Under the pieces are notes generated by a model, which worked only from the letters and a program-made list of their open reading frames with translations, was not told where the DNA came from and did no database searches. Positions 1 to 10,521 of a stretch of DNA of 50,074 nt are shown here, in pieces (within the stretch, counting starts at the first letter, position 1; every line of letters begins with the position of its first letter). The position numbers and the translations under genes were made by a program. This DNA comes from CAZEVY01 sp964515555 (GTDB lineage Bacteria > Acidobacteriota > Terriglobia > Bryobacterales > Bryobacteraceae): assembly GCA_964515555.1 (NCBI GenBank), contig CAZEVY010000027.1, positions 1 through 50,074 on the forward strand, read 5' to 3'.

Positions 1-93
1 GAATTCAACGCCTCCTACGGCCATCGCACAATCTTCCTGCGCGACGGTTGGATCGAGCGGGAGGACAGAAAGCAGGTCGCGGTTTCGCCATGA
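1..93 (+). CDS. ABC transporter ATP-binding protein, C-terminal end (partial)
   Basis: Frame 1 is open from the window edge to TGA at 91-93 and encodes 30 residues containing YGHRTIFLRDGWIE. A helix, then a hydrophobic strand, then a 'DG.I' turn is how LolD/MacB-type ABC ATPases usually end (family knowledge). The stop overlaps the ATG of the next gene (ATGA at 90-93), so the ATPase and the permease after it are probably translationally coupled and form one exporter. Only the tail is visible, with no Walker or signature motif, so the call rests on the tail pattern and on the partner gene. Confidence 0.72.
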   Translation, partial: EFNASYGHRTIFLRDGWIEREDRKQVAVSP

Positions 94-2516
94 AAGCTCT
101 CCTCGGAGATCTCCGCCAAGGGGCGCGGCGCCTGGCGTCGCGGCCCGGATTCACGGCGGTCGCGCTGCTGGCGCTGGCGGTGGGCATCGGCGCCAACAGC
201 GCGATTTACAGCGTCGCCGACGCGCTGCTGTTTCATCCGCTGCTGCTGCCGGATCCCGACCGGCTGGTGTTCACCGGAGGCGTGGAGCTCGACCGGCCCT
301 CGGACCTGGACGAGATCACGCCGCCCGATTTTCTCGACTGGCGCGAGCAGACGCGCACGCTGGAGCATTACTCGGCGAGCTCCGGCTGGTCGGTGAACAT
401 CACCGGCGAGGGCGAGCCGGAGCTGCTGCGCGGCTACCTGGTGACGGCTTCCTTTTTCGACACGGTGGCGGCGGCGCCCCAGCTCGGACGCGGCTTCCTG
501 AAGGGCGAGGACGAGGACGGACGGCAGTTCGTCGCGGTGCTGAGCCATCCACTGTGGCAACGGCGCTTCGGCGGCGACCGCAATGTACTGGGCCGCACCG
601 TCAAGCTAAACGGGCGCGATTACGAGGTGGTCGGCGTGATGCCGGAATCGGTGCGATTTCCGGCCGACGCCGAGATCTGGGCGCCGCTGGTCTTCTCGGC
701 GCAAGGGCGCGTGGCGCGCGGCGCCTTCTATCTGCGCTCGCACGGGCGGCTGAAACCGGGCGTCACGCTGGAGGAGGCGGACGCCGAATTCCAGGTCCTC
801 GCGCGCCGGGTGAGCGAACTCCATCCGAAAACCCACGCACGGCGCTCGGCCCGGGTCGCGCTGGCGCGCGATTACGTCTCGGGAAACATGACGCGGCAGT
901 TCACGCTGATGCTGATGGGAGGCGTGGCGTTCCTGCTGCTGATCGCGTGCTCGAACGTCGCCAATCTCCAGTTCGCGCGGCTGGTGGGGCGATCGCGCGA
1001 GCTGGCGCTCAGGTCGGCGCTGGGCGCGGGACGCTGGCGGCTGGCGCGGCTGGTGCTGAGCGAGAGCCTGCTGCTGGGGCTCGGCGGCGGAGCGGCGGGT
1101 ACGCTGTTCGCGCTGTGGGGGGCCGACATCATCCGACGCAACATGCCCGCCGAGGTCGAGATCTTCCTGCCCGGCTGGCAGAGGATCGGGCTGAGCGGGC
1201 GCGTTCTGTTGTTCACGATCGCCGCGGGCGTCGCCGCGGGCGCGCTGGCGGGGATTCTCGCCGCGATCGCCTCGACGCGCGTGAATCTCAACGACGTGCT
1301 CAAGGAGGGCGGGCGCGGCGGCGGGTCGGGGACGACGCGGCATCGCGTGCGGACGGCGCTGGTGGTGGCGCAGATCGTGCTCGCCATGGTGCTGCTGGCG
1401 GGCGGCGGACTGATGATTCAGGGCTATCGTGCCGGCATCGAGCCGATCCCGAACCTGGAGCCGGAGCGGATCTTCACGATGAGGACCACCGTTCCGCCGG
1501 GCCGGTATCCCGAGCCGAGGCAGGTCGCCACGTTCGCCGAAAAGCTGCTGGCGGAGATGCGCGCGATGCCCGGAGCGGAGGCAGTGGGTCTGATCACGAA
1601 TCTTCCGTATTCCGGCAGCGGCTCGAGCTCGTCGATCGCGATCGAGGGCCGGCCGGACCCGCCGCCGGGCGTGTTTCAGAACGCGCGGCGCGAATCGATC
1701 GCCGGGGAGTACTTTCGCGCGATGCGCATTCCGCTGCGCGCGGGGCGCGCCTTCCGCGACACCGACGGCGAGAACGCGCCGCTGGTCGCCGTGGTGAACG
1801 ACGCTTTCGTCGCGCAATACCTTACCGGCGAGGACCCGCTGGGGAAACGGATTCGCATCGGCGGCTTGGAGCAGCCCTGGATCACGATCGCCGGCGTTGT
1901 GGGCAACATCCAGCTCGACTTCACGCACAGGACTCCGCGCCCCATGATGTATCGGCCGATGGCGCAGGCGCCGACGCGATTCGTCAGCGTGGCCGCGAGG
2001 ACCACCGGCGATCCGCTGGCGCTGGCGAGGGCGGCGCGGGCGGCGGTGCGCGCGATCGACGCCGATCAGCCGGTGTCGCACGTGTCGACGATGCAGAAGG
2101 TGATCTCGGACTCGATGGTGGGCCCGGGCTACGTGGCGTCGCTGATGGGCGTCTTCGGCGCGATCGCGCTTGTGCTCTCGGCGATCGGCATCTACAGCCT
2201 GATGTCGTACTCGGTGGAGGAGCGCACGCACGAGCTGGGCGTGCGCATCGCGCTGGGGGCGAGCGTCGGCAACGTGGTGGGGCTGACGATCCGGCGCGGA
2301 TTGTCGATGGTGGCCGCTGGTCTCGTGGTTGGTCTGGCGGCGGCGATCGGGATGGCGCGCCTGCTGGCCGACCTGATTTTCGGCGTGGGTGCCTCGGACG
2401 TCACAGCGCTCGGCGGCGTCGCGGTGCTGCTGGGACTGGTCGCGCTGCTCGCCTGCTACGTTCCGGCGCGGCGCGCGACGCGCGTCGACCCGATGATCGC
2501 GCTGCGGCACGAGTAG
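90..2516 (+). CDS. MacB/FtsX-type ABC transporter permease
   Basis: An 808-residue inner-membrane permease, the length of the duplicated FtsX (ADOP) class. A transmembrane helix lies at about residues 20-42, followed by a periplasmic MacB_PCD-like domain. A first FtsX block (near 'LLLIACSNVANLQFARL' and 'ELALRSALGAGRWRL') comes next, then a second periplasmic region and a second FtsX block near 'HELGVRIALGASVGNVV'. It lacks the ~80-residue prefix (REIDEELQSHIDEA type) seen in the permeases at 34728 and 37386. I chose ATG 90 because it overlaps the upstream ATPase stop; a start at 48 would lie inside the ATPase gene. It probably works with that ATPase to move a lipid, peptide or drug; the substrate is unknown. 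Confidence 0.9.
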   Translation: MKALLGDLRQGARRLASRPGFTAVALLALAVGIGANSAIYSVADALLFHPLLLPDPDRLVFTGGVELDRPSDLDEITPPDFLDWREQTRTLEHYSASSGWSVNITGEGEPELLRGYLVTASFFDTVAAAPQLGRGFLKGEDEDGRQFVAVLSHPLWQRRFGGDRNVLGRTVKLNGRDYEVVGVMPESVRFPADAEIWAPLVFSAQGRVARGAFYLRSHGRLKPGVTLEEADAEFQVLARRVSELHPKTHARRSARVALARDYVSGNMTRQFTLMLMGGVAFLLLIACSNVANLQFARLVGRSRELALRSALGAGRWRLARLVLSESLLLGLGGGAAGTLFALWGADIIRRNMPAEVEIFLPGWQRIGLSGRVLLFTIAAGVAAGALAGILAAIASTRVNLNDVLKEGGRGGGSGTTRHRVRTALVVAQIVLAMVLLAGGGLMIQGYRAGIEPIPNLEPERIFTMRTTVPPGRYPEPRQVATFAEKLLAEMRAMPGAEAVGLITNLPYSGSGSSSSIAIEGRPDPPPGVFQNARRESIAGEYFRAMRIPLRAGRAFRDTDGENAPLVAVVNDAFVAQYLTGEDPLGKRIRIGGLEQPWITIAGVVGNIQLDFTHRTPRPMMYRPMAQAPTRFVSVAARTTGDPLALARAARAAVRAIDADQPVSHVSTMQKVISDSMVGPGYVASLMGVFGAIALVLSAIGIYSLMSYSVEERTHELGVRIALGASVGNVVGLTIRRGLSMVAAGLVVGLAAAIGMARLLADLIFGVGASDVTALGGVAVLLGLVALLACYVPARRATRVDPMIALRHE

Positions 2517-2546
2517 GCGCTGCCGGAGGCCCGCGCCGCGATCGGG

Positions 2547-2552
2547 TATCCT
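2547..2552 (+). promoter_or_regulatory. -10-like element TATCCT for a probably leaderless gene
   Basis: TATCCT ends 7 nt before ATG 2560, so transcription would begin at or next to the start codon. There is no Shine-Dalgarno between them. No convincing -35 is visible. Confidence 0.5.
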
Positions 2553-2559
2553 TTATCCC

Positions 2560-4786
<2,227 letters not shown>

Positions 4787-4800
<14 letters not shown>

Positions 4801-4820
4801 GAGAACGGTTCAGCGCACCG
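4787..4820. terminator. Hairpin across the stop codons of two convergent genes
   Basis: CGGTGCGC (4787-4794) pairs with GCGCACCG (4813-4820). Inside it CCGT (4795-4798) pairs with ACGG (4805-4808), giving about 12 base pairs with a 4-nt bulge. It covers the stops at 4800 (plus) and 4810 (minus). It has no T-tract, so it may act as a bidirectional GC-rich terminator or RNA-end stabiliser. Confidence 0.5.
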
Positions 4821-5271
4821 CGTACACGTCGTAGGCGGCCTCGCTGCGGTCGCGGTGGAACTCACCGACGCCGAGGCAATGCACGCGATTCAACCACGCG
4901 TAAGCCGGATGCGCCGACCAGAAACGCGGCGACGTCCGAATGCGTACGGTCTCGGGCAGCTTGCCCTCTAGGAAATTCGCGTAGCCGTCCGGCCCGAGGT
5001 CGAGGAATCCGGGGTACGTGAGCAGAATTAGCGCGCCATCGTGGGTGTCGATGGTGGCGCGCACGTCGATGAGGCCGACGCCGTCGGTTCGCAGCGTGAG
5101 CCAGTCGCCGCCCACGGGGCGGAATCGCCCGCGGATCGCGGGGCCGGTCACTTCTCCGGCCGCCACGTAGCCGTTGACGCGGATTCCTTCGGGGACCGGT
5201 CCGATGACCTCCAGCGGCTGCACCAGCGTGGCGCAGTAGCTGCAGATGTGTTCCAGTTTGTAGTCGATCAT
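4810..5271 (-). CDS. DUF3237 family protein (UPF0311-like)
   Basis: 153 residues. The pattern LEHICSYCATLVQP, then VNGYVAAGEVTGPAIRGRF, WLTLRTDGVGLIDVRATIDT and the late PAYAWLNRVHCLGVGEF matches the small beta-barrel DUF3237 family. Its function is not established. There is no signal peptide, so it is cytoplasmic. A good Shine-Dalgarno (AGGAG) lies just upstream of ATG 5271, so this gene has a leader, unlike several neighbours. It converges with the DUF255 gene, only 9 nt between the stop codons. Confidence 0.85.
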   Translation of the reverse strand: MIDYKLEHICSYCATLVQPLEVIGPVPEGIRVNGYVAAGEVTGPAIRGRFRPVGGDWLTLRTDGVGLIDVRATIDTHDGALILLTYPGFLDLGPDGYANFLEGKLPETVRIRTSPRFWSAHPAYAWLNRVHCLGVGEFHRDRSEAAYDVYAVR

Positions 5272-5331
5272 GAGTCTCCTATGTCCGCCCGCTGATGCGG
5301 CGGCTCTGTGATTAGATTAGTCGCGGCGATG

Positions 5332-7806
5332 TCACAGTAGTTTGAGTTTGGCGCGATAATGCGCGAGCGCCTGGTCGATCATCGCGCGGGCTCGGATGCG
5401 GTTCACGGCGGCGCCCATGTTATTGCGCTCCTCCAGGTAGGCCCACAGCCGCTCGATCCAGCGGATCATCAGCTCGACGTCCTCGCGAACCAGTGTGGGC
5501 TTCCCGCCGGCATTCAAGTAGACCGCGGCCGAGTGCGCGCGCGGATTGTTCCCCACGACGCCACGCGCCGGCGGTCCCGAGACGCGCAGGGCGAGCCAGG
5601 CGCTCCCTGTGACGGTGACTTCCCTCTCGTAGCGGAACTGCGTCTGATTGTTGAGAGGGAAGCTATCGACGACCCTGCCGTTTTGAATCAGCTCGACCAG
5701 CCGGAGCGGCACGCGCGACAGGATATCGGCGGTCACCTTGGCCTTGTAGGGTTGGCCGGCGGGAATCGGCACGACGGCGCCGGGGCGCTCGCCGTTGACC
5801 TCGAAATCGACCAGCGGCCCGTTGGTGACGAAAGCGCGGCCCTCGCGGTAACGCGCGATCCAGCGGTCCCAGTTCATGGCGCCGCCGACGTGGACGTACT
5901 GCCGCGAGCCGCCGGGAATGTTGTTAATCCCGCGCCAGTTCGTGAAGACGTCGGTGCCCGCGCCCGGCGACATGCGGAATCCGGCGTTTAGGAATCGATA
6001 CCACATCTCGTAGGCAGCGTCGCCGAACGGCAGGATGTCGATGGCATCCATGGCGCCGAGCGCGGCGGTGACCGGCCCTTCCTTGGCGCCGAGGTTGGTG
6101 TCGAAGACGTCGACGCCGGCGCCGCCGATGGGATGCACGTAGACCACGACTCCACCCTGGCGCCTGGCCTCCATCGCGGCCATCGTATTTAACGGGAAAT
6201 CGTAGGGTGAATTACTGCCAATTACGCTGGTGTACGAGGGCGGCACCTGTTTCTTCACGTTGAGGAACGCCATGTGGCCGAGCGGATCGCTGTTGCGGTA
6301 TTCCTGTCCCCAATACAGCACGTAGGCGGGCTTCGACACGGGGTCGACTCCGCCCCGGAAGAACTCCTTGTCGTGGATGAAGGCGCCCTCGGCGTTGGCG
6401 ACGATCATGTTGGCGGTGTTCAGGTCCTCGGCTTCGAGCCAGGCGAGCGAGTCGCGCGGGCGCTGGTAGTAGCTGCCGTTGTAATTCGCGTGAAAGTGAT
6501 TCTCGCCGGTGGCCCATCCGCGGTGGCTCCAGTCGGCCCAATGCGCGAGGTCGAGCGTCACGTTCGCGATGCCGCCGGCGGGAACGGCCACGGTGCGCTC
6601 GATCGGCCGATGCTCCACTCCCTTGAGCGCGACCAGGCGAACCATGCCCGCGGGCGCGGGAAACTCGTCCTCGCCCGAGCCGATGTAGAAGCCTTCGCGC
6701 GGCTGGCCGGGATCGAGCTGGTAGTAGAAGATCGGCGAGCCCGCGGGCGCGTAGGACTTGCCGTCGGAGGCGCGCACGTAGACGCGCGCGGGAGTCGGCT
6801 GCCCTTTCTCGTCGACGGTTTTCACGCGCACGCGTCCGGAAGGCGCGCGGAACTTGAGGCCGCTGATGCGCACGTGCTGCTGCGCGCCGCCCGAGGCGGG
6901 CATGGTGAACAGGTCGAGATTGCCGCGCTCGTTCGAGACCAGCGCGATGCGCTTGCCGTCGGGCGAGACGGCGGGCGAGAACTCGTCGCGCGTGGTGGCA
7001 GTGACCGGAACGGGCTTGCCGCCGCGGCGCGGGACGCGATACAGCTCGTGGTCGCCCTTGCCGTTGACGACGACCGCCGAGTAGATGACGTCGCCCGAAG
7101 GCGACGCAGCGACTCCATGAAGCTGCGCGATATCGCCGGGGCGGTAGGGAGTCAGCGGCAACTGCACGCGAATCGCGGGACGATCGGCGGGCGTCGACCA
7201 GACCTGCGGCACGGTGCCGCGCGAATTGACGAAGTAGATTTCGGTTCCGTCGGCGCTCCAGGCGGTGGGCATCCATCCGCCGGCGGGTCCACGCTGCGGG
7301 CGATTCTGAATCTGCGCCGCGCCGCCGCTGAGTTGGATCTCGTGCAGCAGAGAACCGGCGTTGGGCATGGCGAGTCCCACGACGATGCGCGATCCGTCGG
7401 GCGACCAAGACGGCGTTCCAGCGGTCGGCTGCGGCGTGCCGATGGTGCGGTCGCGTCCGGTGGCGGGATCGACGACGGCGAGCGTACCAAAGATGTTCGG
7501 CAGCGTTCCCCCGGGCGCGTTCCCGGAGATAAAGGCGATGGCGTCGCCCTTCGGCGACCATGCGGGATGCGCATGGTATCCCGCCGACGTTGTGATCTGC
7601 TCGGCCTCGCCGCCCTCGGCCGCGACGCTCCAAATGCTGCCGAATAGCGTGAAGGCGAGACGCTTGCCGTCGGGCGACCAAGTGGGATCGGCGGCGCCCC
7701 AGGTGGTGGGATCGGTGTCGGCGGCGCGCACGCCGAGGCGGTCGCGCAGGATGAGCGCGAGGGCGATGGCGGCGAGAATCGCGAGAGTTAGTCGGCGGGC
7801 AGTCAT
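5332..7806 (-). CDS. WD40-like propeller fused to CehA/McbA-type metallohydrolase
   Basis: 824 residues with an N-terminal membrane anchor or signal (LAILAAIALALIL). Residues about 35-310 are PD40/TolB-type blades (repeated W/S-SPDGKRLAF-like units). A linker beta-sandwich follows, then a PHP-like domain from about residue 430. That domain starts at GENHFHANYNG, the place where CehA/McbA proteins have a metal-binding HxH, and continues with YVHPIGGAG (~555) and AGTDVFTNWRG (~620). The reaction is probably metal-dependent hydrolysis of an ester, phosphodiester or carbamate in the periplasm; the substrate is unknown. It follows the symporter gene by 13 nt, but a TATACT just before ATG 7806 suggests its own leaderless transcript. 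Confidence 0.82.
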   Translation of the reverse strand: MTARRLTLAILAAIALALILRDRLGVRAADTDPTTWGAADPTWSPDGKRLAFTLFGSIWSVAAEGGEAEQITTSAGYHAHPAWSPKGDAIAFISGNAPGGTLPNIFGTLAVVDPATGRDRTIGTPQPTAGTPSWSPDGSRIVVGLAMPNAGSLLHEIQLSGGAAQIQNRPQRGPAGGWMPTAWSADGTEIYFVNSRGTVPQVWSTPADRPAIRVQLPLTPYRPGDIAQLHGVAASPSGDVIYSAVVVNGKGDHELYRVPRRGGKPVPVTATTRDEFSPAVSPDGKRIALVSNERGNLDLFTMPASGGAQQHVRISGLKFRAPSGRVRVKTVDEKGQPTPARVYVRASDGKSYAPAGSPIFYYQLDPGQPREGFYIGSGEDEFPAPAGMVRLVALKGVEHRPIERTVAVPAGGIANVTLDLAHWADWSHRGWATGENHFHANYNGSYYQRPRDSLAWLEAEDLNTANMIVANAEGAFIHDKEFFRGGVDPVSKPAYVLYWGQEYRNSDPLGHMAFLNVKKQVPPSYTSVIGSNSPYDFPLNTMAAMEARRQGGVVVYVHPIGGAGVDVFDTNLGAKEGPVTAALGAMDAIDILPFGDAAYEMWYRFLNAGFRMSPGAGTDVFTNWRGINNIPGGSRQYVHVGGAMNWDRWIARYREGRAFVTNGPLVDFEVNGERPGAVVPIPAGQPYKAKVTADILSRVPLRLVELIQNGRVVDSFPLNNQTQFRYEREVTVTGSAWLALRVSGPPARGVVGNNPRAHSAAVYLNAGGKPTLVREDVELMIRWIERLWAYLEERNNMGAAVNRIRARAMIDQALAHYRAKLKLL

Positions 7807-7812
7807 GGGGTC

Positions 7813-7818
7813 AGTATA
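7813..7818 (-). promoter_or_regulatory. -10-like element TATACT, minus strand, for a probably leaderless gene
   Basis: On the minus strand TATACT ends 6 nt before ATG 7806 and lies directly after the symporter stop codon (7822-7820). There is no Shine-Dalgarno. It would give the metallohydrolase its own leaderless transcript. Confidence 0.5.
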
Positions 7819-7819
7819 T

Positions 7820-9484
7820 TCAGACCGGGGCGGCGGTGCGACGGGGCAATACGATGGAGATCGCCAACGCCGAGGCGACCACGACGAGGCATCCGATGAC
7901 GTTGAACCACAGGAACGGGATCTGGGTGAACCAGTTGGCGTAGAAGATCGCCGCTTCGCCGCACAACACGCCGGCGAACGCCGCCGTGCCGCCGATGCGG
8001 GGGAAGAAGAACGCCAGCACGAATACGCCCAGCAGTCCGCCGTAGAACAGCGACCCGAGCATGTTCACCGCCTCGATCAGCGACCCGAGATTGCGGCCGT
8101 ACTCGGCGGTGACCACAGCGTAGGCGCCCCAGAAGACGGTCGCCGCGCGAGCGGCGGTTACGTAGTGCCGCTCCGTGGCTTCGCGTTTGAAATGACGCTG
8201 GTAGATGTCGATCACCGAGACGGTGGCGAGCGAATTGATCTCGGCGGAGATGGTCGACATGGCCGCCGCGAAGATGGCCGCCAGGATCAGTCCGACCACG
8301 CCCGCCGGCAGGTAGCGCGTCACGAACGTGAGGAAGATGTAATTCGTGTCGTTGAGCGAGGCCTGTCCGCCGGCCTTCTCGACCAGCTTCACGCCGTCGC
8401 GCCGGACGGCTTCCATCTCGGAGTGGGCCGCGCGGTACCGTTCCACGTCGCCGCCGCGCGCGACCTCGCGGGCCGCGTTTCGCCGGGTCTCAAACGCCCG
8501 GTCCCAGCGCTCGGAAAGTTGAGCGTACTCGGCGCCGGCGCCCTCCAGCCGCGCCATCTCCAGCTTGTGAAAGACCACCGGCGGCTTCTCGAAGGTGTAG
8601 AAGACGAAAACAATGGCGCCGATCAGCAGGATCGCGAACTGCATGGGCACCTTGGCGACGGCGTTGAACAGCAGGCTCAGGCGGCTGTGCGCGATCGAGC
8701 GGCCGGTGAGGTAGCGCTGCACCTGCGACTGGTCGCAGCCAAAGTAGGCGAGCGCCAGGAACATGCCGCCGATCAGACCGGTCCAGACGTTGTAGCGGTC
8801 GCGCCAGTCGAACTCCGTCACCACCGGATTGACCTTCCCCGCGGCGCCGGCGATCTTAAGCGCGCCCGCCAGGCTGATATCGGCGGGCAGGAGCGCGACG
8901 GCGGTTCCCAGGGCGACCAGCAGGCCAAGGAACATAATCAGCATTTGCTGAAAATCGGTCCAGGTTACTGCTTTAATTCCACCGAATGTTGTGTAGGCGA
9001 CCACGACAACGCCCATCAATAACGTCGAAACCCGGTCCGGCCAGCCGAGAATCACGGTCAGCACGATGGCGGGCGCATAGAGCGCCATTCCGACGGCGAG
9101 GCCGCGCTGGATCAGAAAGATGGCGCTCACGAGCGCGCGCGTCTTGGCGTCGAAGCGCTGCTCGAGGTATTCGTACGCCGTGTAGACCTTGGCGCGATGG
9201 AAGATCGGGACGGCTGTCGCCGAGAGGATGACCATCGCCAGCGGCAGTCCGAAATAGAACTGGACGAATCGCATGCCGTCGGCATAGGCCTGGCCGGTGG
9301 TCGAGATGAAGGTGATGGCGCTGGCCTGTGTCGCCATGATGGAGAGCGCCATGGCGTACCACGGCATGGTCTTTCCGGCGAGCAGGTACTGGGTGACGGT
9401 GTCGGATTTGCGACCGCGCCAAAGGCCGTAGCAGACGATGAACAGGAGCGATCCGCCGAGAACCGCCCAGTCGAGCGGACTCAT
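7820..9484 (-). CDS. Sodium:solute symporter (SSS family)
   Basis: 554 residues from ATG 9484, rich in hydrophobic helices (about 13 expected for the family). SSS features include the start SPLDWAVLGGSLLFIV, the DTVTQYLLAGKTMPW segment, SIMATQASAITFISTTGQ (sodium-site region) and AYEYLEQRFDAKTR. A ~75-residue charged loop at roughly 320-395 is longer than usual. Family members use the sodium gradient to import sugars, amino acids or organic acids; the substrate cannot be read here. I chose ATG 9484 because MSPLDW begins the first helix and the codon overlaps (ATGA) the stop of the small upstream gene. Longer starts would run through that gene. Confidence 0.93.
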   Translation of the reverse strand: MSPLDWAVLGGSLLFIVCYGLWRGRKSDTVTQYLLAGKTMPWYAMALSIMATQASAITFISTTGQAYADGMRFVQFYFGLPLAMVILSATAVPIFHRAKVYTAYEYLEQRFDAKTRALVSAIFLIQRGLAVGMALYAPAIVLTVILGWPDRVSTLLMGVVVVAYTTFGGIKAVTWTDFQQMLIMFLGLLVALGTAVALLPADISLAGALKIAGAAGKVNPVVTEFDWRDRYNVWTGLIGGMFLALAYFGCDQSQVQRYLTGRSIAHSRLSLLFNAVAKVPMQFAILLIGAIVFVFYTFEKPPVVFHKLEMARLEGAGAEYAQLSERWDRAFETRRNAAREVARGGDVERYRAAHSEMEAVRRDGVKLVEKAGGQASLNDTNYIFLTFVTRYLPAGVVGLILAAIFAAAMSTISAEINSLATVSVIDIYQRHFKREATERHYVTAARAATVFWGAYAVVTAEYGRNLGSLIEAVNMLGSLFYGGLLGVFVLAFFFPRIGGTAAFAGVLCGEAAIFYANWFTQIPFLWFNVIGCLVVVASALAISIVLPRRTAAPV

Positions 9485-9603
9485 GGCGTGAAGCTCCGCC
9501 CGAAAACGAAGAACAGCGCGATCAGCGCGGCCAGGTAGACGATCACGGCCGCGTAGAGGCGGCGCCACGTGCCGAGAATGGGTGGCGGTTCTTCGGGAGA
9601 CAT
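9481..9603 (-). CDS. 40-residue single-helix membrane protein, probable symporter partner
   Basis: The minus strand from ATG 9603 to TGA 9481 encodes 40 residues: a short polar head (MSPEEPPPILGTWRRLYA), one hydrophobic helix (about residues 18-34) and a tail GRSFTP. Its stop overlaps the symporter start (ATGA at 9484-9481), which implies coupled translation and probably equal expression. Small one-helix proteins encoded directly upstream of SSS genes are known in other bacteria as companion subunits. That this one is a subunit is inference. It is easily missed because of its size. Confidence 0.75.
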   Translation of the reverse strand: MSPEEPPPILGTWRRLYAAVIVYLAALIALFFVFGRSFTP

Positions 9604-9627
9604 GCGCGCCGACCCACATTATCATGG

Positions 9628-10521
9628 ATGGAACTCATGACCGGCGGGGTCGGTGACAGACTGGGGCGGCTGCTGATGGCGGCCGGCCGCTGGGTGCGGC
9701 GGCGCGGAGGATCGCGCGGCGGGCGGCGGGAGGCGATCGGCCTGGCGCTCGGCGGAGGGTTCGCGCGGGCGATCGCGCACGTGGGCGTGTTGCGGGTGTT
9801 CGAGGAGCGGGGCATTCCGGTCGGCGCGATCGCCGGGGTGAGCGCGGGGGCGATGGTGGCGGCGGCGTGGGCGAGCGGGGCGTCGAGCGGCGATATCGAG
9901 GAGATGGCGCGGAGCATGCGCTTCCGCGACGTCGCGCGCCCGACGCTAAGCCGCATGGGACTCATCAGCAGCGAGCGCATGAGCGCCCTGTTGCAGCGGC
10001 TGCTTCGGGCGACGAAGTTCGAGGAGATGAAGCTGCCGCTCGCCGTGGTGGCGACCGATCTGCGCACGGGCGAGCCGGCGATCTTCTCGGGCGCGGGCGA
10101 CGTGATCGCGCCGATTCGGGCGAGCTGCTCCTATCCCGGCCTGTTTCTGCCGGTGGCGATCGACGGGAGGCAGCTGGTCGACGGCGGCATCAGCATGGAT
10201 GTGCCGGCGCTGGCGGTGCGCAAGCTCGGCGCGACGCGGGTGGTCTCCTGCGCGTTGCGCGCCCCGCAGACGATCGACGATCCGCGCAACATGCTGCACG
10301 TGGTGAACCGCTGCTTCCAGATTCTCCAGTCGCACGTGGAGACGCCGTGGCGGCGGGCGTCGGATATCGTGCTGGAGCCGGAAATCGGCGCGTTCGGCTG
10401 GGATTCGTTCGAGTCGACGGCGGCGCTGGTGGAGGCGGGACGGCGCTCGGCGGAGGCGGCGGTGCCGCGGATCGAGGGCTGGATGCGGGGTGTAGAATCG
10501 AGGAAGCGGGAGATCGCATGA
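9628..10521 (+). CDS. Patatin-like phospholipase
   Basis: 297 residues with the patatin fold signature: a glycine-rich oxyanion loop LGGGFARAIAHVG (about 41-53), nucleophile elbow GVSAG (Ser72), and catalytic Asp in LVDGGISMD (about 184). Family members hydrolyse acyl groups from membrane lipids through a Ser-Asp dyad. The Arg- and Gly-rich N terminus is not a clear signal peptide, so the protein is probably cytoplasmic or membrane-associated. Start choice: ATG 9628 or 9637. It is divergent from the symporter operon, with about 24 nt between starts. Its stop overlaps the Uma2 gene start (ATGA). Confidence 0.93.
   Translation: MELMTGGVGDRLGRLLMAAGRWVRRRGGSRGGRREAIGLALGGGFARAIAHVGVLRVFEERGIPVGAIAGVSAGAMVAAAWASGASSGDIEEMARSMRFRDVARPTLSRMGLISSERMSALLQRLLRATKFEEMKLPLAVVATDLRTGEPAIFSGAGDVIAPIRASCSYPGLFLPVAIDGRQLVDGGISMDVPALAVRKLGATRVVSCALRAPQTIDDPRNMLHVVNRCFQILQSHVETPWRRASDIVLEPEIGAFGWDSFESTAALVEAGRRSAEAAVPRIEGWMRGVESRKREIA

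Noticed and set aside
554..2510. Long alternative-frame and opposite-strand readings over the first permease
   Set aside because: They are Arg/Ala/Gly-rich shadows without domains, as expected in GC-rich DNA. The same holds for opposite-strand readings over 2401-4137, 15376-17226, 25750-26685 and 39908-42217.
9867..10517. Long plus-strand reading frame upstream of the Uma2 gene
   Set aside because: It is a Gly/Arg/Ala-rich alternative frame of the patatin gene; only the part from 10518 has family features.
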